From a bacterium (lineage in GTDB: Bacteria; JAHJDO01): DNA of 5,078 nt. Under the pieces are notes generated by a model. The model was not told the DNA's origin. It saw only the letters and a program-made list of their open reading frames with translations, and made no database searches. Shown here one piece after another: positions 1-4,592 of this stretch. The DNA is taken from positions 1-5,078 of the forward strand of contig JAUSPT010000004.1 of the NCBI GenBank assembly GCA_030652805.1. Reading direction: 5' to 3'. Position numbers and translations under genes: made by a program. The first letter of the stretch is position 1. Every line of letters starts with the position of its first letter.

Positions 1-321
1 TTTTTTTTGCAACATCCATCTATATAGCGTGGTAAACCCCGCTTCAGCCGCTATTTCTTTTCTATTTTTATTGCGTGTGTCCATGTCTATTATTTTTTGC
101 GTATTAGCAGATGGAAACTGGTGTCCTTTCGGTAGCTTAGGCAACCTTTCTTCATCCATAGCTTTACCAATAGATGAAGCCGATATGTAAATTATGTCTT
201 GTATTGCAACCAGTGATTTATATTTCTTATAAAGCTGTTTTAAAAACATCCAGCGGGTTTTATAATTAGTTTTGTGATCTCGATTATAAGCAAGCCTTGT
301 TCCGTCCCAGTCTATAGTCAT
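1..321 (-). CDS. IDWD/LPKGH family small protein, copy A (C-terminus cut by window edge)
   Basis: An open frame of 107 codons starts at ATG 321 and is still open at base 1, so the C-terminus is missing. A good ribosome site (AAGGAG, about 8 bases upstream) precedes the start, and the stop of the 57-aa gene before it lies 3 bases away, so the two are probably translated together. The N-terminus begins MTIDWDGTRLAYNRD, followed by a basic/aromatic stretch (YKTRWMFLKQLY, residues 20-31), a helical segment ending near DEE (residue 58), the block LPKGHQFPS (63-71) and MDT (80-82). The last part (ERK-less KEIAAEAGF then YRWML, about 88-104) looks like a helix-turn-helix. About 22 of the first 31 residues match the copy at 603-1004, and the LPKGH block also matches the copy at 1663-1938. 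A DNA-binding role is inferred from these helices. I do not recognise a named family. Confidence 0.75.
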   Translation of the reverse strand, partial: MTIDWDGTRLAYNRDHKTNYKTRWMFLKQLYKKYKSLVAIQDIIYISASSIGKAMDEERLPKLPKGHQFPSANTQKIIDMDTRNKNRKEIAAEAGFTTLYRWMLQKK

Positions 322-324
322 TTT

Positions 325-498
325 TTAAACTCCTTTTTTTACCGCTTTCGGCCACTTGTGAATTATTTCTAATTTTTCTGCCGGTGTCGGCTCAACTAAA
401 CAACTATGATCTTTTTCTACTGCGAATTTGTTTTTTTTAGTATTATAATAAACCGAATCTTTACTCTTTAATTTGCCTAAGGCTTTCCAATCATTCAT
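325..498 (-). CDS. 57-aa hypothetical protein
   Basis: This complete small frame starts MNDWKALGKL and ends KAVKKGV with a TAA. Its ATG overlaps the stop of the 15-codon ORF before it (ATGA), and a GGAAAGGA ribosome-site-like stretch lies 13 or more bases upstream. The stop is 3 bases before the start of copy A. The protein is short, soluble and lysine-rich, with one cysteine, a proline-containing turn (EPTPAEKLE, residues 36-44) and a possible C-terminal helix. No membrane segment or known motif is visible. I do not recognise it. Being tucked between coupled genes in the same direction is the main support that it is real, and it is probably one of many small accessory proteins of a phage operon. 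Confidence 0.6.
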   Translation of the reverse strand: MNDWKALGKLKSKDSVYYNTKKNKFAVEKDHSCLVEPTPAEKLEIIHKWPKAVKKGV

Positions 499-542
499 GA
501 TTTAGCGTATTCCTTTCCTTTGTTGTTATAGATGTTGTTCAT
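495..542 (-). CDS. 15-aa mini-ORF, translationally coupled
   Basis: The frame reads MNNIYNNKGKEYAKS and stops at TGA. It is preceded by a strong ribosome site (AGGGAGAAG, about 7 bases before the ATG). Its ATG overlaps the stop of the 34-aa frame upstream (ATGA), and its TGA overlaps the ATG of the 57-aa gene (ATGA). This double overlap suggests ribosomes do pass through it. It may be a true micropeptide, a leader that couples translation, or the decayed start of a longer gene. No function can be read from 15 residues. Confidence 0.4.
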   Translation of the reverse strand: MNNIYNNKGKEYAKS

Positions 543-643
543 ATCCGCTTCTCCCTACGCTTAAGTTCCAACTTTAATCCGGTAGTCTGATTTGAGGGTG
601 ATTCATATGTATAAGGTATTTCGGGCTGTGTTCCAGTCTGCAT
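539..643 (-). CDS. 34-aa small ORF overlapping the TnpB-fusion gene
   Basis: A short frame starts at ATG 643, directly after an in-frame TGA, and ends at TGA 541-539. The N-terminal third overlaps, in another frame, the last 13 codons of the gene at 603-1004. The C-terminus is charged (TGLKLELKRREKRI) and its stop overlaps the start of the 15-codon ORF as ATGA, the same junction style as the next pair. A weak GGGA lies about 9 bases before the start. The charged, non-repetitive tail and the ATGA junction favour translation. Against it, the overlapping frame has its own TnpB-like signal, and the part after 603 might be only the remains of a mobile-element end. No family is recognised. Confidence 0.35.
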   Translation of the reverse strand: MQTGTQPEIPYTYESPSNQTTGLKLELKRREKRI

Positions 644-1004
644 TCATCACATTCCCAGTTGTGTTGTCACCTATAAATTCACCATCTGAGCTTACAATCA
701 GTTCTTTATAACCAATATCTATGGTCTTAGTGTCCATATTAAGCACCTTTTTTTGCGCCAGCGAAGGAAATCTATGTCCCTTAGGCAGTAGTTTTAGCTG
801 AAGCTTGCCTTTTGCTGCTCTTAGTTTGTTCTCGTCTCTTATTGCCCTTGCAAACGCCTTGTGGCTTATACATATTGCTTTTGACGCTCGATAAAGCGAT
901 GTATGTTTATTATATAGTTGCTTTAAGAGCATCCAACGGCTTTTATATTTTGTTCCGTTGTCTCTGTTATAAGCAATTCTGTTTGCGTCCCAGTCAATAC
1001 TCAT
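603..1004 (-). CDS. IDWD/LPKGH family protein copy B fused to an internally deleted TnpB fragment
   Basis: This is a 133-residue frame with a strong ribosome site (AAAGGAG) just before ATG 1004. It starts 8 bases after the methyltransferase stop, so the two are co-transcribed. Residues 1-31 (MSIDWDANRIAYNRD, then YKSRWMLLKQLY) match copy A, followed by a helical region, the LPKGHRFPS block (73-81) and MDT (90-92). From about residue 93 the second helix-turn-helix seen in the other copies is absent. In its place is TIDIGYKELIVSSDGEF and GDN (94-114), matching the RuvC-I region of the TnpB at 1958-3004 in 20 of 22 residues. It runs straight into GNVMNADWNTARNTL (117-131), which resembles the RuvC-III end of TnpB proteins. 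The RuvC-II glutamate and zinc finger are missing, so it cannot be an active nuclease. It may be a broken gene or a small expressed DNA-binding fusion. The fusion itself is clear in the sequence; any role is inference. Confidence 0.75.
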   Translation of the reverse strand: MSIDWDANRIAYNRDNGTKYKSRWMLLKQLYNKHTSLYRASKAICISHKAFARAIRDENKLRAAKGKLQLKLLPKGHRFPSLAQKKVLNMDTKTIDIGYKELIVSSDGEFIGDNTTGNVMNADWNTARNTLYI

Positions 1005-1012
1005 TTTCTCCT

Positions 1013-1663
1013 TTAAAACATTTTAATTTGTTTGCGTTCTGCTTCAATACGTTCTTTTGCAATACGGCAAAAATGCTCCGAAATTTCAATCCCAATCCAG
1101 CGTCGTTTTAATGCCTCACAAGCTATTGCAGTTGTGCCCGAACCAAGAAACGGGTCGAGAATTAAATTTCGACTGCTTGAATATCTATTAATAATACACA
1201 TAAACAAACCGACGGGCTTTTGTGTTGGATGGTATCTTTTTTCTGGAGATTCTTTTAAAAATCCATTCCATAACCATTTGATTTTTCTGATAGATTTTTT
1301 ATGAGATGTCCAAGCAAGCTCGCAATCCCCGAAGTTGCCAGTATTATCTTTGTCCCATACAATCCAGCTTGTCGAAGGCGGTAAATAGTCAGTAAACAGA
1401 TTACCCCCAAAAATTATTTGATGAGTTGATATTGACTGTATTAAATCGAAGACTGTTTTATCCGGTCTTGTTTTATTCCAGTTCTGTTTACCATAATCGG
1501 GTTGCTTAGCTAAACACCTACCACGACCCTTAGAATAATAATCAAAGTCTGTTCCATAGGGAGGATCTGTGAGACAAAGATCAACAGGCTCAAGTTCAGG
1601 TATTATATCCTCGCATGAACCATGATACAGCTTCCCCAATTCAGTCTCGTAGTAAGGCTTCAT
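1013..1663 (-). CDS. Site-specific DNA methyltransferase, beta class (N6-adenine or N4-cytosine)
   Basis: This protein probably transfers a methyl group from S-adenosylmethionine to an exocyclic amino group in a DNA target site. Numbering from the preferred start, the catalytic motif TDPPYG is at about 32-37, HPTQKP at 145-150 and the AdoMet-binding motif DPFLGSGTT at 170-178, followed by RRWIGIEIS. Catalytic motif before AdoMet motif is the beta-class order (N6_N4_Mtase family). DPPY leans to adenine methylation, but the target is not readable. I start at ATG 1663 (216 aa) because GAGGA sits about 5 bases upstream and the stop of the gene before overlaps it as TAATG. An upstream in-frame ATG at 1684 would add 7 residues and lacks a good ribosome site. 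No restriction nuclease lies beside it, so it looks like a solitary phage methyltransferase, perhaps for protection from host restriction or for regulation. Confidence 0.9.
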   Translation of the reverse strand: MKPYYETELGKLYHGSCEDIIPELEPVDLCLTDPPYGTDFDYYSKGRGRCLAKQPDYGKQNWNKTRPDKTVFDLIQSISTHQIIFGGNLFTDYLPPSTSWIVWDKDNTGNFGDCELAWTSHKKSIRKIKWLWNGFLKESPEKRYHPTQKPVGLFMCIINRYSSSRNLILDPFLGSGTTAIACEALKRRWIGIEISEHFCRIAKERIEAERKQIKMF

Positions 1664-1938
1664 TAATTCCTCGGCTTTTTCCATTTCTTATTAAACCGTG
1701 TTAACAATAGCCAAGCGAACTGTGGCGTTATTTTAGCTTGCAGAGCTACCTGCCATCGGTACATATCAGCCGTGTCCATCTCCAGCACTGCTAATTGAGC
1801 CCATGAGGGGAATCTATGCCCTTTTGGTAGTCGTGGTATTCCTTCATCCACCATAGCCCTGTGAAACGATGTGTGTGCCATATAGAGGGCTTCACCGCAT
1901 TTCTGGCATGTCTTGTATTCTGCGTAAATAGCTGATAG
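1663..1938 (-). pseudogene. 3' part of IDWD/LPKGH family gene (copy C) cut by the IS607 element
   Basis: Coding similarity continues upstream of the first ATG (1881) to about 1938, where an in-frame TAA (1941-1939) blocks it. The 19 codons before that ATG read LSAIYAEYKTCQKCGEALY and line up without gaps with LKQLYNKHTSLYRASKAIC of copy B, so the true gene began further up. The rest carries FHRAMVDE, LPKGHRFPS, MDT and a likely C-terminal helix-turn-helix (WQVALQAKITPQFAWLLL) with a basic tail ending KKPRN. The missing N-terminus lies at 3630-3677, across the transposon. A 72-residue product could still be made from ATG 1881, where a weak GGTGA lies upstream; this would keep the LPKGH block and the last helix-turn-helix. 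The CQKC pair is specific to this copy. Its stop overlaps the methyltransferase start (TAATG). Confidence 0.75.
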
Positions 1939-1943
1939 TTACC

Positions 1944-1957
1944 TTTTCTATAGAAAA
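1944..1957. repeat. Perfect 14-bp palindrome at the right end of the IS607 element
   Basis: TTTTCTATAGAAAA is fully self-complementary and lies between the tnpB stop and the inferred right boundary. Each half matches the TTTTCTAT core repeated at the left end, so it is probably a TnpA binding site. As RNA it could form a 5-bp stem with a UATA loop at the 3' end of the tnpB transcript. This is where the guide (omega) RNA of TnpB elements normally ends, so a structural role there is also possible. Confidence 0.55.
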
Positions 1958-3004
1958 TCATAGAACTGGCTGTAAGGCGTCGAGACCATATGCACCGACG
2001 AATAGGATATTTTTGGATGCATTGAGATCGCTATCCATCAATAATCCACAAGAGCACTTGTAAGTTTCGCCACGACGGTTTGACTTACAAATGCGCCCAC
2101 ATTGGCTACAACGCTGGCTGGTATATTGAGAAGGAACTTTTTTAAAAATAACTCCGGTTTCTTCACACAGCATAGATAATTTATCAAGGACACCTCGATA
2201 AGTCCATCTTTGTAGCTTATTATTGAATTTCTTACATATTTTGCCTTTAGTCTTATGTTTGACATTTTTTAAGTCTTCAGCAAACAGCTCTTTGACATTA
2301 TCTAAATCTAAAGCTTTACATGAGACATTGACCAATTCATTACGCTCGATCAAGGCACGTTTAAAAGCCTTACTGCCTTGCTTCTTGCGTGCTATTTTTT
2401 CATAAATTACATTATCCCCGATGAACTCACCATCAGAACTAACAATGAGCTTTTTATAACCGATATCAATGGCTTTCTGGCCACCAGAAGTCTTTATTGG
2501 AGGAGCTGGTTTTTCAAAGAAAATATCAACGAAATAACCATTTTCAGTTATTCTAAGCCGAATAGATTTTTTGATGATCCAGCCGGCTTCTATAAAGTGA
2601 TTAAAATGGAAGTGCTTTTGGGAAGGCAGGTTGATTGTGATTTTGTTGCCTATTGAGGATAATTTAATCCAAATATCAAAGCTATTTACAGCTTGTTTAA
2701 TATCAACAAAGCGTGAATCAAGCTCCATGACAACTCGATTAAGAACTGGCTTGGTTTTCTTTTTCTTCTTGCGCTGGGATTTAACAATAGATAGAGCTTG
2801 TTTTGCGGCAGCTTGTCTTAGCCTGGCCGATAACCAGCTTTCAACTGTAGTATCCTTGACAAAATTGCCAGAGAATTGCCTTTGCTCCCAAAGGCTGTCT
2901 ATAAACAGGTTGACAACGCTTTGATATTCCTCGGCTATCTCTTTGACCTTCTCAAGCTTGCCAGTATTCGCAAATTTAAGGCTTATTGTCGATTTTCTTA
3001 TCAT
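1958..3004 (-). CDS. tnpB: TnpB, RNA-guided RuvC endonuclease of the IS607 element
   Basis: TnpB proteins are compact ancestors of Cas12. They use a guide RNA made from the element's right end to cut matching DNA, which helps keep the element in place. This 348-residue protein is within the usual range. Visible parts are an N-terminal helical/beta region with a lysine run (79-83), RuvC-I at KAIDIGYKKLIVSSDG (catalytic D180), RuvC-II at LFAEDLKNVK (E243), the TSQRCSQCG zinc finger (C299, C302, C317, C319) and RuvC-III at MDSDLNASKNI (D324/D326). All catalytic positions are present, so it is likely active. It overlaps the end of tnpA by 29 bases, suggesting coupled translation; AAAGAG lies upstream of ATG 3004. 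The last residues after SKNILFVG are less typical and lie over the probable guide-RNA region. Cleavage activity and the guide are inference. Confidence 0.93.
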   Translation of the reverse strand: MIRKSTISLKFANTGKLEKVKEIAEEYQSVVNLFIDSLWEQRQFSGNFVKDTTVESWLSARLRQAAAKQALSIVKSQRKKKKKTKPVLNRVVMELDSRFVDIKQAVNSFDIWIKLSSIGNKITINLPSQKHFHFNHFIEAGWIIKKSIRLRITENGYFVDIFFEKPAPPIKTSGGQKAIDIGYKKLIVSSDGEFIGDNVIYEKIARKKQGSKAFKRALIERNELVNVSCKALDLDNVKELFAEDLKNVKHKTKGKICKKFNNKLQRWTYRGVLDKLSMLCEETGVIFKKVPSQYTSQRCSQCGRICKSNRRGETYKCSCGLLMDSDLNASKNILFVGAYGLDALQPVL

Positions 3005-3563
3005 CTTGAAGCTCTTTAATTAATTGTTCGGTTTTTCTTTTGCTTCGGCGTTGCCCATAAATTTTAGCACAAAAACTTGTAATAATTGAAACAAAGTCTT
3101 GAATTAAATCTTGTTTGTCTGTTTCAGTTTGATTTAAAATTATTATTTCACAATTAATATGAGAACATAATATTTCAAGGTATCTTACACCAAACCTTGA
3201 TAATCTATCTTTGTGCTCAACAACTATTTTTGTTGCCTTGCCATTAAGCAAGACAGATTCAAGTTTTTTCCGTTTATCGTTTAATCCTGAGCCTATCTCT
3301 TTTAGATTAAGGTCTGCAGTCCATCCTTTGGCATTGCAAAAACCAATTAATCTTTTAGATTGGCTTTCAAGATTATCTTTGTTTTGAGAGGAACTAACAC
3401 GGGCATAAGTAACAATAAAATCTTGTTTTTTTCCAATGGATTCAGGTATTATTATAGCCCCACCTGGTAACTTATAAGCCGAAGGGAGCTTTCCGGTTCT
3501 AAAATATTCCCATGCTGTTCTATAAGTAATGCCTTGTTTTTTAGCCCAGTGTGATAATTTCAT
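2976..3563 (-). CDS. tnpA: TnpA, IS607-type serine recombinase (transposase)
   Basis: This enzyme moves the element by serine-recombinase cut-and-rejoin chemistry through a circular intermediate. The 195-residue protein has the IS607 layout. First comes an N-terminal MerR-like helix-turn-helix for end binding (MKLSHWAKKQGITYRTAWEY, then PSAYKLPGGAIII). The catalytic domain follows, with YARVSSSQ (catalytic S57, supporting R55), GSGLN (91-95) and DRLSRFG (119-125, R120/R123). The family's C-terminal FCAKIYGQRRSKRK motif is at about 164-177. Having the DNA-binding domain in front of the catalytic domain is the reverse of most small serine recombinases and marks IS607. The start is the conserved MKLS. 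It sits only 6 bases after a consensus -10 box, so the message is probably leaderless. Nothing looks truncated. Confidence 0.93.
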   Translation of the reverse strand: MKLSHWAKKQGITYRTAWEYFRTGKLPSAYKLPGGAIIIPESIGKKQDFIVTYARVSSSQNKDNLESQSKRLIGFCNAKGWTADLNLKEIGSGLNDKRKKLESVLLNGKATKIVVEHKDRLSRFGVRYLEILCSHINCEIIILNQTETDKQDLIQDFVSIITSFCAKIYGQRRSKRKTEQLIKELQDDKKIDNKP

Positions 3564-3569
3564 GCCTTT

Positions 3570-3597
3570 ATTATATATACTAATTTTCTATTGTCAA
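3570..3597 (-). promoter_or_regulatory. Consensus sigma-70-type promoter of tnpA, leaderless
   Basis: On the minus strand a perfect TTGACA (3597-3592) is followed after 16 bases by a perfect TATAAT (3575-3570). Only AAAGGC separates the -10 from the tnpA ATG, so transcription should begin at or next to the start codon and leave no room for a ribosome site. One copy of the ATTTTCTAT repeat lies in the spacer and the other just upstream of the -35. TnpA bound at its own end could therefore shut the promoter off (inference). Confidence 0.7.
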
Positions 3598-3611
3598 CTA
3601 TTATTTTCTAT
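3583..3611. repeat. Paired ATTTTCTAT direct repeats at the IS607 left end
   Basis: ATTTTCTAT occurs at 3583-3591 and again at 3603-3611, with start points exactly 20 bases apart (about two DNA turns, same face of the helix). The same core appears palindromically at 1944-1957 at the other end. Short repeats near both ends, rather than terminal inverted repeats, are typical IS607 recombinase binding sites. The assignment rests on position and recurrence. Confidence 0.5.
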
Positions 3612-3629
3612 AAATCGTAAGTTTATCTA

Positions 3630-3677
3630 TTATACTTTATTCCACATGTAGCGATTTAAATCCCAATCGATTGCCAT
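3630..3677 (-). pseudogene. 5' fragment of IDWD/LPKGH family gene (copy C) left of the IS607 element
   Basis: The frame reads MAIDWDLNRYMWNKV then stops at TAA. The first nine residues match the starts of copy A (MTIDWDGTR) and copy B (MSIDWDANR), which identifies it as the N-terminus of the same family. It begins one base after the stop of the 52-aa gene, as expected for a gene in the same operon. The IS607 boundary is placed at the GG in the TGG codon (W12), so the last few codons belong to the element. The remainder of the gene is at 1663-1938. About 11-14 codons present in the other copies are found on neither side. Confidence 0.75.
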
Positions 3678-3678
3678 T

Positions 3679-3837
3679 TCATTTATTGCCTACCACTAAT
3701 GCTATTCCACTATTCCCAAAAACCAGCGCATATATTGTATGTTCGTAGCACTCAGAATATAAAAATCCGATGAGCTTATCACCGAAACCGCCAACATATT
3801 TAAAGGATTTAATTTCAGCGAATAGGAATCTTTTCAT
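3679..3837 (-). CDS. 52-aa hypothetical protein
   Basis: I start at ATG 3837 because GGAGGG lies about 7 bases upstream; an in-frame ATG at 3891 has no such site and would bury most of the previous gene's end. The chosen start makes a 23-base overlap with the 98-aa gene before it. The protein starts MKRFLFAEIKSF, is rich in aromatic residues and glycine, and has a weakly hydrophobic stretch near the C-terminus (TIYALVFGNSGIALVVG, 34-50). That stretch is too interrupted to call a membrane segment with confidence. It ends one base before the start of the interrupted IDWD/LPKGH gene, so these belonged to one operon. No family is recognised. Confidence 0.6.
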   Translation of the reverse strand: MKRFLFAEIKSFKYVGGFGDKLIGFLYSECYEHTIYALVFGNSGIALVVGNK

Positions 3838-4111
3838 TTTTTGCCCTCCGCTTAAATCTTTTCTTATTGTGTTTTTCCTGCCATGCTTCAAACGGCCCCC
3901 AGGCAGGATGATTTTCTCTTTCCGGTTGATTTTTCAGCGGATCCCCATCTGTCTTTAGGAACATAGGCCCATAATAAGCCTGGAATCTCCACCTCCAGAG
4001 CTTGCCATTTTTATCAATTCCTTCGCCGAAATAAACACCGTGCGAACACTCGATGCAATAAGGTGAGTCGAAAGCACGGCATATGGTGCTGGTACAAATA
4101 TCCGGTCTCAT
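3815..4111 (-). CDS. 98-aa hypothetical protein with possible Cys4 metal site
   Basis: The protein starts MRPDICTSTICRAFDSPYC. Its four cysteines are at 6, 11, 19 and 22, and the last pair (CIEC) has zinc-finger spacing. The middle is tryptophan- and tyrosine-rich (LWRWRFQAYYGPMF, 38-51), followed by GDPLKNQP, HPAWGPFEAW and a strongly basic tail (KKRFKRRAK). This suggests a nucleic-acid contact, but only by composition. The ATG overlaps the TGA of the 13-codon ORF (ATGA), and AAGGG lies about 10 bases upstream. Its 3' end holds the ribosome site of the next gene, a tight phage-style arrangement. No named family is recognised. It follows the RusA-like gene directly, so a role in DNA processing is possible but unproven. 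Confidence 0.7.
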   Translation of the reverse strand: MRPDICTSTICRAFDSPYCIECSHGVYFGEGIDKNGKLWRWRFQAYYGPMFLKTDGDPLKNQPERENHPAWGPFEAWQEKHNKKRFKRRAKNEKIPIR

Positions 4112-4149
4112 TTTTTAATTTCCCTTATTATTTTTGGATTAGCTGGCAT
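4108..4149 (-). CDS. 13-aa mini-ORF between rusA-like gene and 98-aa gene
   Basis: The frame reads MPANPKIIREIKK. GTGGAG lies about 8 bases before its ATG, inside the end of the RusA-like gene, and its TGA overlaps the next ATG as ATGA. It fills the gap between two clear genes and most likely couples their translation. It contains the ribosome site of the 98-aa gene (AAGGG). It may be a coupling device rather than a functional peptide. Confidence 0.35.
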   Translation of the reverse strand: MPANPKIIREIKK

Positions 4150-4150
4150 A

Positions 4151-4579
4151 TTAATACTCCACTATGCAACATGGAAATTCTTTATCAATCTGATACCAAA
4201 CGTTGTTAATTTTAATTGGCATAGGGATTAGGTGGTCAGCGTTATCATCTTCGATCACATCGTGGGCTACCAGGAGATCACACACAATCGCCATTGCATT
4301 CGTGATGTCGAACTTATGTTTGGAATCCCTCACGAAATGAAAGCCGATTATATGCGGCGGCTTGCGTTTTTTTAAATCTGCCCGCATAGATTTCACAGCG
4401 GCTTCAAATAAATTAGGTCGTGTTTTGTAATTCTCTACGGTCTTTTTAGATACTGAATATTTCTTAACGCCTAATTTTTGTAGGTATTTACGCACAGTCT
4501 TTGAGTGAAACACCCCCTTTACTGTTGCTACCTTTGAGTTTTTTAATGAAGGCGTGTTTCCAGGAATATGGATTCTCAT
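4151..4579 (-). CDS. RusA-family Holliday junction resolvase (endodeoxyribonuclease)
   Basis: RusA enzymes are phage-encoded dimers that cut four-way DNA junctions made during recombination or replication. This 142-residue protein has the family's N-terminal PSLKNSK signature (10-16), a SKTVRKYL segment (26-33), and the acidic core HKFDITNAMAIVCDLL (88-103) followed by DVIEDDNADHLIP (107-119). D91, D101, D111 and D112 are candidate metal ligands. In E. coli RusA the core reads D-L-D-N with both aspartates needed; here the second is threonine (D91-I-T93-N). This may mark a variant subgroup or reduced activity. A strong AAAGGAG lies 8 bases before the ATG, and the XRE gene ends 13 bases upstream, so they are co-transcribed. 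Family placement is confident; full activity is not. Confidence 0.85.
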   Translation of the reverse strand: MRIHIPGNTPSLKNSKVATVKGVFHSKTVRKYLQKLGVKKYSVSKKTVENYKTRPNLFEAAVKSMRADLKKRKPPHIIGFHFVRDSKHKFDITNAMAIVCDLLVAHDVIEDDNADHLIPMPIKINNVWYQIDKEFPCCIVEY

Positions 4580-4592
4580 CAGCTTAACTCCT

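Larger units (their letters stand above)
1942..3643 (-). mobile_element. IS607-type insertion sequence with tnpA and tnpB
   Basis: The element carries a serine-recombinase tnpA followed by an overlapping tnpB, the hallmark of IS607. It splits an IDWD/LPKGH gene: the N-terminus is at 3630-3677 and the remainder at 1663-1938. Ends are estimated from that split and from a GG dinucleotide found at both junctions (CC at 3642-3643 and 1942-1943 on the plus strand). IS607 elements are known to insert at GG without long target duplications or terminal inverted repeats, and none are seen here. ATTTTCTAT-type repeats lie inside both ends. Joining the flanks at GG keeps the reading frame but leaves a TAA at the joint and about 11-14 codons fewer than the sister copies. 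The exact ends are therefore uncertain, or some target DNA was lost. Both genes look intact, so the element may still be mobile. Confidence 0.8.

Noticed and set aside
574-606. 10-codon frame MNHPQIRLPD overlapping the stop of copy B
   Set aside because: Too short, no ribosome site, and it stops without coupling to another gene.
812-1304. Rightward open frames across the methyltransferase and copy B
   Set aside because: They lie opposite genes with clear motifs, have no ribosome sites, and show low-complexity hydrophobic composition typical of antisense shadows.
1013-1663. Part of a restriction-modification system
   Set aside because: No nuclease or specificity subunit is adjacent; the neighbours are small family proteins and a transposon, so a solitary methyltransferase is the simpler reading.
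1664-1684. Upstream ATG (1684) as methyltransferase start
   Set aside because: It has no good ribosome site, whereas ATG 1663 has GAGGA at proper spacing and a TAATG overlap with the previous stop. The alternative only adds 7 residues.
2038-2924. Several open frames in other frames within tnpB
   Set aside because: TnpB motifs cover the whole stretch in one frame; the others have no recognisable content.
1942-3643. IS200/IS605 element rather than IS607
   Set aside because: The transposase is a serine recombinase with an N-terminal MerR-like domain, not a Y1 HUH tyrosine transposase.
3838-3891. Upstream ATG (3891) as start of the 52-aa gene
   Set aside because: It lies deep in the 98-aa gene and lacks a ribosome site; GGAGGG directly precedes ATG 3837.
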